Of a stretch of 64,000 bases of DNA, positions 45,820 through 55,609 are shown piece by piece. This stretch comes from Marinobacter szutsaonensis (GTDB taxonomy: Bacteria; Pseudomonadota; Gammaproteobacteria; Pseudomonadales; Oleiphilaceae): assembly GCF_039523335.1 (NCBI RefSeq), contig NZ_BAAAFC010000001.1, forward strand, positions 372,001 to 436,000. The letters run 5' to 3'. The notes under the pieces are model-generated. The model was not told where the DNA came from. It saw only the letters and a list, made by a program, of their open reading frames with translations, and made no database searches. Every line of letters starts with the position of its first letter. The stretch's first letter is position 1. The translations under genes were made by a program, and so were the position numbers.

Positions 45820-46977
45820 TTACCGCCGTGAGCGGCCTGACGTTTTACCGCGCTTGCCTGCAACGCGTTTCACCAGCGGTATCACCTGATATTCAAGAAC
45901 GTAAAGCAACCTGGACTTTACACCTGTGCCGAAGACCTCAACGGTACAAAACTCCTGATGGTCGGAAGTCCAGTTGCTCAGATACCAATAATCATCCGCA
46001 CATGTGTAGTACTGCCTGGCCTGGCCCGCCTGAAAAAGGTGTTTCAAAATCGAATACTCAAGAACCGAGCCCGGTGAAAAGGCTTTGAATGCCTGGTCGT
46101 AGTCTGCCCGGATCGGATAGACAACACTGTCGCAAACAAGATGCAACTCAAAGGCTACCGGTGTCCCTTCATGATGCAGCATCCAGGCACTCAGTAATCC
46201 CGACTGCCCAAATGAGTCAATAAGGTTCAGGAAAAATTGACGGCTTCGATGGTTAGCTTGCAGGTCATTGCCGATAGAGGACTTCCAACTGTTGGCCGAA
46301 ATTTTGATAATGTCCTTAACAATCGAATCTTCCTTTGAGGTAATTTTCTTTTCAGTTATCGTAAAACCGGCCTCTTTATTAAATCGGTTCAATTTGTTTT
46401 TCAGACTTTTTTTTAGTTTTTTTGTCCTTGATTTAAAGAACTCCTCCCAACTCTGATTAATCCATATAACGGGCGTCGTGAGGCTCGGTTTTACCCCAAC
46501 GTTCAGTTTTTCCGTGATCGGTTGTTCCAGAAGAAACTGATATAAGTCACCATGACGATTTATCTTCAGGAACTGACCAATTTCTTCATTATCTATCCGG
46601 GTAAGCGCGGAGAATACCGCCACTTTATCAGAATCAGTAAGCCCTGGATTAATAATGACACCACTATATGGGGTGTGACCATTTGCAGCCAACCTCAGGA
46701 TTGTCACAGGAATGCCACGAAACAGTTCACGGGTTCGGTAAAGTGGCGCAGCGCCAATCAGCTCATTGCCCCGATAAGCGCACCTGAACTCCATTTGCCA
46801 GTCCTGGGAAAAGGCGCGCCACCACGACATTAACCATCCGTGAGTGAGGGGAAGAGGTATGGGGTTCAATGATGCCAGCAAGTCCTCCCAATGCGGCTTG
46901 ATCTGTTCAAATTCCTCCTCGGTCCCTATAACTCTTACGTCCACAAAAAAGCCGGTGCCTGCTTCCACATCAGTCAT
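45820..46977 (-). CDS. FemAB/GNAT-like acyltransferase (BioF2-like)
   Basis: 385 residues from the ATG at 46977, which has AGGAGA five bases upstream. The tandem GNAT-like fold shows PLTHGWLMSWWRAFSQDWQM, PVAFELHLVCDSVVYPIRAD and DYDQAFKAFSPGSVLEYSIL, typical of the PF13480 group that includes the XrtA-associated FemAB family. A Lys-rich stretch (SRTKKLKKSLKNKLNRFNKE) lies mid-protein in noticeably AT-rich DNA. Family members transfer acyl or aminoacyl groups, often to amino sugars of cell-surface glycans. Confidence 0.82.
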   Translation of the reverse strand: MTDVEAGTGFFVDVRVIGTEEEFEQIKPHWEDLLASLNPIPLPLTHGWLMSWWRAFSQDWQMEFRCAYRGNELIGAAPLYRTRELFRGIPVTILRLAANGHTPYSGVIINPGLTDSDKVAVFSALTRIDNEEIGQFLKINRHGDLYQFLLEQPITEKLNVGVKPSLTTPVIWINQSWEEFFKSRTKKLKKSLKNKLNRFNKEAGFTITEKKITSKEDSIVKDIIKISANSWKSSIGNDLQANHRSRQFFLNLIDSFGQSGLLSAWMLHHEGTPVAFELHLVCDSVVYPIRADYDQAFKAFSPGSVLEYSILKHLFQAGQARQYYTCADDYWYLSNWTSDHQEFCTVEVFGTGVKSRLLYVLEYQVIPLVKRVAGKRGKTSGRSRR

Positions 46978-47043
46978 CTTTCTCCTGGAGGCATCCAACA
47001 CAACTCTCGTTCCCGAAGGTTGTAATGGGAAATAAAGCGATCC

Positions 47044-47901
47044 CTACGCAGCATGCAGCTTGTGCTTCACCCTGCGGGCAAGGTCAAGGACATCAATAGC
47101 ACGCCGTTTCAACCAGAAATCCAGTAAAGGTTGCTGCAGCCAGTCCCTCACGCTGTTCTGAAACCAGAAATAGTTCACCGAGACATTTCGACCCTCCGCC
47201 TCGATAAAGTGCCAGGTACCCGCCGGAATGAACAGTGCCTGCCCCTCCTCCAGCCATCCCGAGATCCCTTTTGCCTGGCCCAGTTTCGGATAGGTTTCCA
47301 GATCCGGATTCTGACAGTCAATTTTGCTGTCAACGACCCGATTCTCCAGCAGTGCCCTCAGGCTGAAGGCGCTGTAGGGGTACATACAGTCACTCTGTTC
47401 CGGGGGGAACAGGATGAATCGCTTGCGGCCCTCGAACATCATCAGGAGGCTGTGGGTCTCGTCGTAGTGCAATAACGACTTGTTCGTGCCTGGCCCGATG
47501 TAAAGGTTGGAAACCCGGAAACCTGAATCGGGTATGAACGACGGCAGGGTCACCTCGATATCGGACGGCAGATCCGCGGAAACTCCGTCGCCCCTCAGGG
47601 GTTCGAGGGCGTAACCATCCCCGGTTGTGTCCATGATTTTGTCAAAAGTCGACATTGGAATGCGCTCGAAGCCGAGGTAATGGTATATACCATCCTCTGA
47701 CTGGCGCTGTATTCGGATGGTTTTGAGGCTATGCCTGAAATAGTCGTAATTCCAGTCCCGGGTAAAGGGTAAGGCCTCTCTGACGCCACTCAGTAGCAAC
47801 GGCTGGCGGCGCCGGATGTATGGCAACAAACCGTCCTTTTGGGTGGGGAACGCAATGGTTTGAATCTGCTCGGGCCCGGAAAGGTCAAATAAGCTCATCA
47901 C
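47044..47901 (-). CDS. Cupin-like/JmjC-type oxygenase
   Basis: 285 residues of the cupin_8 (JmjC-like) family. The iron ligands appear as HYD (SLLHYDETHSLLMMFEGRKR) and the distal His in FIPAGTWHFIEA; RFILFPPEQ is the usual strand after the metal site. Members are Fe(II)/2-oxoglutarate hydroxylases of proteins or small molecules. In this locus it could oxidise the NRPS product or a surface glycan component; that is inference. Confidence 0.84.
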   Translation of the reverse strand: MMSLFDLSGPEQIQTIAFPTQKDGLLPYIRRRQPLLLSGVREALPFTRDWNYDYFRHSLKTIRIQRQSEDGIYHYLGFERIPMSTFDKIMDTTGDGYALEPLRGDGVSADLPSDIEVTLPSFIPDSGFRVSNLYIGPGTNKSLLHYDETHSLLMMFEGRKRFILFPPEQSDCMYPYSAFSLRALLENRVVDSKIDCQNPDLETYPKLGQAKGISGWLEEGQALFIPAGTWHFIEAEGRNVSVNYFWFQNSVRDWLQQPLLDFWLKRRAIDVLDLARRVKHKLHAA

Positions 47902-48073
47902 GATGTCCTTTTTCGCGATTATCTACGATCCGATGTAGTCCCTTTGAAAGATGAACCGAGTCTTGACGCTTACTCTCTTTCAATCAATTTTACGATAGGC
48001 CAAGGCCGGGGTAGCTGCAAGCACCCGATTACAACATTCAACGGCCTGAACCGTATGCCTACACTCTCGTCGT
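47902..48073. other. Short intergenic region
   Basis: 172 bases between two minus-strand genes. No clear hairpin or open frame is seen. It probably contains a promoter for the cupin gene and its downstream partners. Confidence 0.4.
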
Positions 48074-48706
48074 TTATGGTTCTGCATCTCCCTGAGAAAG
48101 TGCGTCAAATTGCCGCTGGGCTCTCCTGAATTTTCCATTTTTTACCACCACACTGAAAAGCACCACTCCGATTGAGCGGACGCTCAGATAGGTAAAAGCC
48201 GGGCGAAACCCCGACTTCAGAAGCGCGCTTTTTGAAGCCTCATTGTGACTGTCAACCGCTACCAGGCCGAGCTTCGATCCAGATTGGTGCTCCGCTACTA
48301 TGCCGTCGAGCAATTTCTGGAAGTACCCTCGCCCCCTGAAAGCAGGATCTGTAGCACAATCCCAGATATAGAAGGCCTGCTCAGGTACAGTCAGATGGAG
48401 GTCATGCAGAACCCCGACTCGGCTTCCGGCAGAGGCCACCCACCCGTATGATCGCAGTTCGTCATCGACAACCAGGCCGAACAGCTCATTGCCCTGCTCC
48501 TTTCGCCATTGGAATTCTTGTGTTTTTAACGGAATACCTTCCGTCGGGGCGGTGATTCGAACAACTTTCGGCCCCGCATCGGCATTTCTCTGTGCAGGGT
48601 CTTCTCCCGGCTTCACGGGGCGGCACAACAGAATGCCCGATTTGCATTCGAAAAGCCGACCCGACAGCTGCCTGATCTTCCTCAAAATATTCTTCAGAGT
48701 CTTCAA
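48074..48706 (-). CDS. GNAT-family N-acetyltransferase
   Basis: 210 residues. The acetyl-CoA binding segment is seen as CATDPAFRGRGYFQKLLDGI (the R/QxxGxG/A motif) followed by LGLVAVDSHNEASKSALLKS. The N-terminus is basic. It is divergent from the NRPS-PKS gene across a 228-base AT-rich region. The substrate is unknown. Confidence 0.85.
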   Translation of the reverse strand: MKTLKNILRKIRQLSGRLFECKSGILLCRPVKPGEDPAQRNADAGPKVVRITAPTEGIPLKTQEFQWRKEQGNELFGLVVDDELRSYGWVASAGSRVGVLHDLHLTVPEQAFYIWDCATDPAFRGRGYFQKLLDGIVAEHQSGSKLGLVAVDSHNEASKSALLKSGFRPAFTYLSVRSIGVVLFSVVVKNGKFRRAQRQFDALSQGDAEP

Positions 48707-48934
48707 AGGTCGGTCTCCACGTGGAGATTCAGAGGGCTTTTATGAGCCCCGAACACGGATAAAAAACAGGCTGAAACTTCATTTCAAACAAACAAAAACG
48801 CTGCTATATTTTTTTTGTAATAAGGGATAAATGAAAGAGACAGGTTGCGGTTTCTTAAATCGAAAGCTTTTGAAAGCCAACCTTCTTTCTCAACAGATCT
48901 TAACAGGTGTGATCTATAAACAGGATGTTTTGTC
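48707..48934. promoter_or_regulatory. Divergent promoter region with 14-base palindrome
   Basis: This AT-rich region separates the GNAT gene (minus) from the NRPS-PKS gene (plus). It contains a perfect palindrome TCTCCACGTGGAGA at 48714-48727, only 7 bases from the GNAT start, and T-rich stretches with TATATT and TAATAA boxes around 48810-48830. A clear sigma-54 -24/-12 pair was not found by eye. Confidence 0.5.
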
Positions 48935-51900
48935 ATGACCGCCCCCAGCAGCTCCCAAACCATTGTCGCCCGATTTGTTGAGGTTGCTCACAATCAACCG
49001 GATCGTATTGCTGTGCGATGGCAAGACAATAATGTCTGGCACCAACTCACTTATAGTCAACTTCTGGAGCAATCGAGAGGCGTTGCCCGCCTTCTGGCAA
49101 ATGCGGGGGTAAAAGAGGGTAGCCCGGTTATCCTGCCCTCGCAGAGACACCCCGGTCTGTGCGCCAATCTTCTCGGGATCCTGTTCTGCGGCGCCTACTA
49201 CGTGTTCATCGATCCCCATTACCCAAAAGATCGCCAACAGTTCATCGCCCGGGCTGTCTCAGCCAGAGTCGGCATAACCGTTCCCGGAGTCGAGAATCCT
49301 GATCATCTCGATATTGACTGGCTGGACACCAGTCAGGCGCAGGACATTGCAGGAGCAACTCCGGAAACGCCCGCCGACACGGAGCTACCGGCTTATGTGA
49401 TGTTCACATCAGGGTCGACCGGTGAACCGAAGGGTGTGGTCGTGCCCCACAGGGCTATTCTGAGGCTGGTAACCGATACGGATTTTATTTCATTCTCGGC
49501 CGATGAGGTTTTTCTCCAGTTGTCCGCGCTGAGCTTCGACGCGTCAACGCTGGAACTCTGGGGCCCATTACTTAACGGAGGAACCTGCGTACTCCATCCG
49601 GAAACGGACGTTCTGACACCCTCCGTCATCAGGGACGTCATTGTCTCTCAGGGAGTAACCACCCTGTGGCTGACAGCATCACTGTTCAACACCTTGGTAT
49701 CGGACTACCCGGAATATCTGAAATCGGTAAAGCAATTACTTACCGGAGGGGAGGCGCTTTCTGTTACGCACGTCAGGAAGGCTCAGGAACAACTGCCCGA
49801 CACCACGCTGTTCAACGGATACGGCCCGACCGAAAACACCACCTTCACTACGGTGTTCCCGATTCCCAGGCCACTGCCAAAGGATGTCAAACGCATACCA
49901 ATCGGATATCCAATCCGCGGGACGCAGTGCGCTCTGGTTGACGAAGACCTGAATATGATGGATGGGCCGAATCAGACCGGAGAGCTCGTCGCCTTTGGCG
50001 AAGGGTTGGCACTGGGCTATCTGAAGCAGCCGGAACTGACCAAAGAGAAGTTCATTCAGATCCGGGATTCCAGCGGCCAATTCGTCACTGGCTACCGAAC
50101 CGGCGATCTGGTCGCGAGGCTCGCTGATGGCAGTTACGACTACCTTTCCCGAATCGACAAACAGGTGAAAATTGACGGTCACCGGATTGAACCGGGCGAG
50201 ATCGAATACCAGCTGAACAATCTGGACGACGTTACCGAGGCACGGGTAGTCCTGCGCACGGGGCCCCAGGGCCAGAAGCGATTGGCGGCCTATGTCGTTA
50301 GTGATTTGCCACTCAACGTCCAGAAAGTCCGAAGTGCTCTGGGTGCGGTTCTGCCGGCCTACATGATTCCCCACTTCATTATCGGATTGGATGAATTGCC
50401 GAAAAACCGGAACGGAAAACTGGATGAATCCCGGCTCCCCGACCCCTACCAGACGGAAGCACCCCAACCGCCTTCCAATTCCGGCCTCAGAACCAAAGAG
50501 CTTGTTCTGGACAGTTGGCGAAGGGTCCTGAATCGTCCGGTAGATGATTCAGTAAACTTCATGGATGCCGGCGGCACCTCACTTGAAGCGCTCAAGCTTG
50601 CCTCAATGCTTGAGAAATCCTTTGGTGTTGAGCTAAGTGCGACCTTCGTGTTTGAGCACCCGACAGTCCAGAAGCAGACCGAATATCTCATCACTCGGGA
50701 AAGCAAAGCCGGGGCGGTGTCGGCTGACAGGGAAAAAAAGCGGGACAACAACCAAATCGCAATTATTGGCATGGCCTGTCGATTTCCGGGTGCGAGCAAT
50801 GTCGATGAGTTCTGGGCAAACCTCCTGCAAGGCAAAGAAACCGTCAGCTTTTTCACCGACGAGGAGCTCAGCCCGGAAGTCAGTATCGAGGAACGGACCA
50901 ACCCGGCCTATGTCAAAGCCAAGGGCATTATCGACGGTTATGACCAGTTCGACGCAAAGTTCTTCGGCATTTCCCCCATCGAAGCCCGGGTGATGGACCC
51001 CCAGCAACGCATCACGCTGCAACTGTGCTGGCATGCCCTGGAGGACGCCGGGATTCCCCCGGGTGATGATCAATACCGGACCGGCGTGTTCGCAGGCATG
51101 AACTGGGCACGGTATTACCAGCAATATGTTCTTCCAAACAAGGAGCTGGTTGACAGCTACGGTGTCCTGAACTGTGGCCTGGCCAACGAACCGGACCTGC
51201 TCAGTACCCGCGTCTCATACAAACTCAACCTGAAGGGGCCCAGCGTCAACGTATTCACGGCCTGCTCCACCGGCCTGGTCGCCGTCGCCCAGGCCTGTGA
51301 AGCGATCGACAATGGCCAGTGCGAACAGGCAATTGCCGCGGGCGTGTCGATTTCGACGCCCGTCAAGCGCGGTTATATGTACCAGGAAGGCAGCATGTTG
51401 TCCCGGGACGGACATTGCCGGCCTTTCGATGAGGAAGCCACCGGGACAACGTTCAATGATGGCGCGGCCGCCATTGTTCTGAAAAGACTGGATCTGGCCG
51501 AGAAGGACGGCGATACCATCTATGCCGTGATCAAAGGTTACGCGGTCAACAACGATGGCGAGCAGAAAGCCAGCTTCACCGCACCGAGCGTTGCAGGACA
51601 GGTTGCCGTCTACCAGGGAGCCCTGGATCGGGCGGGCATCGAACCCTCCTCCATTGGCTTCATCGAAACCCACGGCACCGCAACGCCCCTCGGCGATCCC
51701 ATTGAAGTGCTGTCTCTGAGACGATGTTATTCGAAAGAGAGTGTTCAGGAAAAGAACTGTGCCATCGGTTCGGTCAAGTCAAACATCGGCCATGCAATCC
51801 ATGCCGCAGGCCTGGCCAGCCTGATCAAGAGTACGCTCGCCGTGCGCGAGAACAGGATTCCGCCTACGCTGTTTTTCCAAAAGGCCAATCCGAAACTGGA

Positions 51901-54900
51901 GCTGGAAAAGACTCGTTTTTACGTCAATGCGGAAGTTGATGCCTGGAAACAGCCCTCGCCCCGCCGGGCGGCGGTCACTTCTCTGGGCGTAGGAGGTACG
52001 AACGCCCACGTAATTCTTGAGGAGTACGTGGCCCCCCTGCAATCTGACCGGGCAGCCGACACAAACCCGATGCGGCAGGAGTCTCGGAACTTTCCAATCC
52101 TGATTTCGGCCAGGAGCAAAGAGGCGCTCGACCGGCAGATTGCCAGTTACCGCAACTTTTTCAAGGACAGGAAGGAAGTAGCCCTTTCAGATGTGGCCTT
52201 TACCTCCATCCACGGCCGCAAACATTTTGAGCATCGGGCAATCGTATTCGCCAGCAACCTGCCTGAGGCCCTTGGCAACCTTGAGAACGGCTCTCTTTCA
52301 GCCCGGGGCAAAGCAGACACCTCCCCTGACCCGAGCACAGGTTTCATGTTTACCGGACAGGGCACGCAGGCACGGAACATGGGCCATTGGCTTTACCAGA
52401 ACTGCAGCTCCTACCGGGAAACCTTTGACCGGGGTTGTGAAATCGTGCTCCAGACCACCGGTGTGGATGTCAGGGGTATACTCTCAGGCGAAGATGAGCC
52501 AAATGCCGACGAGAACCTGATCAACCAGACCTCGTTCGTTCAGCCGGCGCTGTTCCTGCTGGAATACGGCCTGGCCCATTACCTGATGGATCGGGGCGTA
52601 CGGCCGGAGTTCTTTATCGGCCACAGCATCGGCGAATATGCGGCGGCGGCCTTGTCAGGGATATTCAGCTTCGAAGATGCCGCCAGGCTCGTTGCCAGTC
52701 GGGGCGCCCTGATGCAGAGCATGCCTCCGGGGAAAATGCTCATTGTGCGGGCCGACTACGACGATATTGCGCCGATTGTCGGCCACAGGGCCGAGCTTGC
52801 CGCCATTAACGCACCCGGCCTGATTGTTCTTTCCGGCGAACCCCCGGCAATCGCGAGCGTTGCCAACGAGTTATCCGGCCAGAAAATTACCAACACCCTT
52901 CTGCAAACGAGTCACGCTTTCCACTCTTCGATGATGGATCCTGTCGTTGCAGAGTTCGAGCAACTTGTGGCTGACAGCGAGAGGCATGCGCCGTCAATAC
53001 CGATCATATCTACCATGACCGGAACACGACTCTCGGATCAGGAAGCCGTATCGCCGCAATATTGGTCACAACAGCTCAGGAAACCGGTGCTCTTTTCCAC
53101 CGCACTGCAAACGGTACGCCTCAAGCAGGAGAACAGCGGCGAGCGCATCAGTCTGATTGAGGTCGGCCCGGGGAATACCCTGGTAAACCTTGCCAATTAC
53201 CACAAAGAGCTGAAAGGCATTCACGCCTTCACCGCTCTCCTGAACAAAGGAATCGATGGCAAGGCGGAAGACGACATCTATCGTTGCATCGGCCAGATCT
53301 GGGCCAATGGACAGGCTCTGGACTGGGATCGGTACTTCAGGCACCTGGCCATCAGGAAAGAACGGCTGCCGGGTTATGCATTCTCCGAAGATAGATTCTG
53401 GCTGGACCCCGTTAACCAGAACCCGACCCTGATTCAACAAAATTCTGGTCCCGCTCCCAGTGCATTCTCAAATCCGGTAACACAGGAAGTTAAAATGGAT
53501 CCGAAACAGCATTCCGAAAAAATACGCGCTGATGTCCTGGCCATTATCGAAGACGTATCCGGCTATGAACTGGGTGACGCAGACCCGGACTCCCATTTCA
53601 GTGAAGTCGGCCTTGACTCACTGCTGCTGACCCAGGTAGCCACGGCACTGGAACGGAAATTCAAACTCGGGATAACCTTCCGTCATCTCGTGGAAGATTA
53701 CACCTCATTGTCGCTGATCGCCGACTTCATCGCCTCCAAGGTGGAGCCCGAGGTTACCATTCAGCCAGTGCAGGAGCCCACGGAATCGGTCGCCCACAGC
53801 ACCGGTGGCGCACAAAACCCGCCAATCGGCCTTGATTTCGGGGCACCCATCGCTGTTGCCAGTGGCAGCATTCAGGATATCGTCAATGCCCAGTTGCAGA
53901 TCATGCAACTCCAGCTGCAGGCGCTTGGAAGAAGCCAGTTGCCTTCGGGCCAATATGGCACTCAATCCGCCCCCGCCCAAGCGCCGACAGGCGCAAAGGC
54001 AACCCAGGCCGAACCTGAAAAACCGAGTACAGACACGGCGGATGCCGCGGCTCCTTCCCAGGAAAGACCCGCTCACACCCCGGGTACCCGGATCACCAGG
54101 GAAAGAAGCAGCATCGGGCTCACGTCTGCCCAACGGGAGTGGGTGGACGGCCTGATGGCGAAATATCAGGAAAAGTTCGCCGGTTCCAAGAACTATACCC
54201 AGAAGCACCGGAAACATCTGGCGGACCCACGCAGCGTATCCGGGTTCAATCCCGCCTGGAAAGAAGTCATCTTCCCGATCGTCACCGTGGAATCCAAGGG
54301 ATCAAAACTCTGGGATATTGACGGCAATGAGCTCATTGATACTTCCAATGGTTTCGGCCCGATCCTGTTTGGCCATTCGCCGGATTTCATCTCCAATGCG
54401 GCCAAGTCCCAGATTGATCGAGGTGTGGAAACAGGTCCCCAGACACCGCTCGCGGGCGAAGTTGCCGATCTGGTTTGCGAGCTTACTGGCAGCGAACGGT
54501 GCACGTTTGCATGTACAGGCTCAGAGGCCAACGTAGGCGCCCTGAGGGTTGCCAGAACGGTTACCGGACGGACCAAAGTCGTGGCATTTGAGGGCGCCTA
54601 CCATGGCATCCACGATGAGGTGGTAATGCGTGCAGGCAAGAACCACCAGGCACTGCCCGCCGCACCGGGAATTCCGAAAGAGGCGACTGCCAACATGATT
54701 CTCCTGCCCTGGGGAGAGCAGAGTAGCCTCGAGGAAATCCGCAAACTCGGTGACGAACTGGCCGCCGTACTCGTGGAACCTGTCCAGAGTAGGAAGCCCC
54801 AGTTCCACAGCAAGGAATACATCCAGGAACTGCGCAGGATTACAGAGCAGAATGGCGTGGCCCTGATCCTGGACGAAGTGGTAACCGGTTTCCGGGCCGG

Positions 54901-55609
54901 ACCGGGCGGCATACGCAAACGCTTCGACATCGACGCGGACATGACGACTTATGGGAAAGTAGTCGGCGGCGGGTACCCGATCGGCATCATCGCCGGCAAG
55001 GCCAAATACCTCGACGCGATGGATGGCGGCCAGTGGCAATATGGGGATGACTCCATTCCTGAGCAAGGCGTAACCTTCTTTGCCGGCACCTTTGTCAGGC
55101 ACCCGCTGGCCCTTGCGGTTGCCAAGGCCGTGCTGACCCGAATCAAGGAAGAAGGCGAACGGATATACCCGGTGTTGGAAGAAAGAACCACCACCATGGC
55201 CAAGGAAGCCAGGGAATTCATTGAGCAACTGAAAACCAATGTGAGCTTCGAGGAATTTGCCTCGCTCTTCTACATCTCCGTTCCAGCGTCAGCGCAGTGG
55301 GGGCACCTACTTTTCCTGTCGATGGTACTGGACGGAATTCACATCCAGCAGTACCGACCAAATTTCCTGACAACCGAACACTCGGACGCAGACATCAAAC
55401 AGATTCTGACAGCCTTCAAGTCGGCTCTTGCGAATCTGGTTGTAAACGGCCTGCTTGAGGGTGACCAGGTTGCCGCCAAAAAATTCCTGAGCGGAAAGGA
55501 CAGCATTCCGACCGGTGCCAGGCTGGGCAAAAACGAGCATGGCGAACCCGCCTATTTCATAGAAGATCCGGACAACAAAGGTGCATTCCTGGAGGTTGGT
55601 CGTCCATGA
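48935..55609 (+). CDS. Hybrid NRPS-PKS-aminotransferase (A-PCP-KS-AT-ACP-AMT)
   Basis: 2224 residues. Domains in order: adenylation (A3 FTSGSTGEPKG near 155, FDASTLEL near 200, GYGPTEN near 296, catalytic Lys near 493); carrier protein (Ser ~549 in DAGGTSLEA); ketosynthase (from ~609; Cys ~776 in TACSTGL, His in THGTA and SNIGHA); acyltransferase (Ser ~1231 in GHSIGEY; HAFH ~1327 suggests malonyl-CoA); carrier protein (Ser ~1562 in VGLDSLLL); Ala/Gln-rich linker; and a PLP aminotransferase of the glutamate-1-semialdehyde type (Lys ~2008 in YGKVVGGGYP). The layout resembles the first module of mycosubtilin/iturin synthases, but with an amino acid A domain in place of an acyl ligase. The adenylation code read by eye is D-A-L-W-L-G-G-T-F-K; the substrate was not assigned. 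There is no ketoreductase, so the beta-keto group should be transaminated. The stop overlaps the next gene (ATGA). Confidence 0.93.
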   Translation: MTAPSSSQTIVARFVEVAHNQPDRIAVRWQDNNVWHQLTYSQLLEQSRGVARLLANAGVKEGSPVILPSQRHPGLCANLLGILFCGAYYVFIDPHYPKDRQQFIARAVSARVGITVPGVENPDHLDIDWLDTSQAQDIAGATPETPADTELPAYVMFTSGSTGEPKGVVVPHRAILRLVTDTDFISFSADEVFLQLSALSFDASTLELWGPLLNGGTCVLHPETDVLTPSVIRDVIVSQGVTTLWLTASLFNTLVSDYPEYLKSVKQLLTGGEALSVTHVRKAQEQLPDTTLFNGYGPTENTTFTTVFPIPRPLPKDVKRIPIGYPIRGTQCALVDEDLNMMDGPNQTGELVAFGEGLALGYLKQPELTKEKFIQIRDSSGQFVTGYRTGDLVARLADGSYDYLSRIDKQVKIDGHRIEPGEIEYQLNNLDDVTEARVVLRTGPQGQKRLAAYVVSDLPLNVQKVRSALGAVLPAYMIPHFIIGLDELPKNRNGKLDESRLPDPYQTEAPQPPSNSGLRTKELVLDSWRRVLNRPVDDSVNFMDAGGTSLEALKLASMLEKSFGVELSATFVFEHPTVQKQTEYLITRESKAGAVSADREKKRDNNQIAIIGMACRFPGASNVDEFWANLLQGKETVSFFTDEELSPEVSIEERTNPAYVKAKGIIDGYDQFDAKFFGISPIEARVMDPQQRITLQLCWHALEDAGIPPGDDQYRTGVFAGMNWARYYQQYVLPNKELVDSYGVLNCGLANEPDLLSTRVSYKLNLKGPSVNVFTACSTGLVAVAQACEAIDNGQCEQAIAAGVSISTPVKRGYMYQEGSMLSRDGHCRPFDEEATGTTFNDGAAAIVLKRLDLAEKDGDTIYAVIKGYAVNNDGEQKASFTAPSVAGQVAVYQGALDRAGIEPSSIGFIETHGTATPLGDPIEVLSLRRCYSKESVQEKNCAIGSVKSNIGHAIHAAGLASLIKSTLAVRENRIPPTLFFQKANPKLELEKTRFYVNAEVDAWKQPSPRRAAVTSLGVGGTNAHVILEEYVAPLQSDRAADTNPMRQESRNFPILISARSKEALDRQIASYRNFFKDRKEVALSDVAFTSIHGRKHFEHRAIVFASNLPEALGNLENGSLSARGKADTSPDPSTGFMFTGQGTQARNMGHWLYQNCSSYRETFDRGCEIVLQTTGVDVRGILSGEDEPNADENLINQTSFVQPALFLLEYGLAHYLMDRGVRPEFFIGHSIGEYAAAALSGIFSFEDAARLVASRGALMQSMPPGKMLIVRADYDDIAPIVGHRAELAAINAPGLIVLSGEPPAIASVANELSGQKITNTLLQTSHAFHSSMMDPVVAEFEQLVADSERHAPSIPIISTMTGTRLSDQEAVSPQYWSQQLRKPVLFSTALQTVRLKQENSGERISLIEVGPGNTLVNLANYHKELKGIHAFTALLNKGIDGKAEDDIYRCIGQIWANGQALDWDRYFRHLAIRKERLPGYAFSEDRFWLDPVNQNPTLIQQNSGPAPSAFSNPVTQEVKMDPKQHSEKIRADVLAIIEDVSGYELGDADPDSHFSEVGLDSLLLTQVATALERKFKLGITFRHLVEDYTSLSLIADFIASKVEPEVTIQPVQEPTESVAHSTGGAQNPPIGLDFGAPIAVASGSIQDIVNAQLQIMQLQLQALGRSQLPSGQYGTQSAPAQAPTGAKATQAEPEKPSTDTADAAAPSQERPAHTPGTRITRERSSIGLTSAQREWVDGLMAKYQEKFAGSKNYTQKHRKHLADPRSVSGFNPAWKEVIFPIVTVESKGSKLWDIDGNELIDTSNGFGPILFGHSPDFISNAAKSQIDRGVETGPQTPLAGEVADLVCELTGSERCTFACTGSEANVGALRVARTVTGRTKVVAFEGAYHGIHDEVVMRAGKNHQALPAAPGIPKEATANMILLPWGEQSSLEEIRKLGDELAAVLVEPVQSRKPQFHSKEYIQELRRITEQNGVALILDEVVTGFRAGPGGIRKRFDIDADMTTYGKVVGGGYPIGIIAGKAKYLDAMDGGQWQYGDDSIPEQGVTFFAGTFVRHPLALAVAKAVLTRIKEEGERIYPVLEERTTTMAKEAREFIEQLKTNVSFEEFASLFYISVPASAQWGHLLFLSMVLDGIHIQQYRPNFLTTEHSDADIKQILTAFKSALANLVVNGLLEGDQVAAKKFLSGKDSIPTGARLGKNEHGEPAYFIEDPDNKGAFLEVGRP

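Noticed and set aside
48707..48934. Sigma-54 promoter for the NRPS under PrsR
   Set aside because: No convincing TGGC-N8-TTGC pair was found by eye on the plus strand, so PrsR control is only suggested by context.
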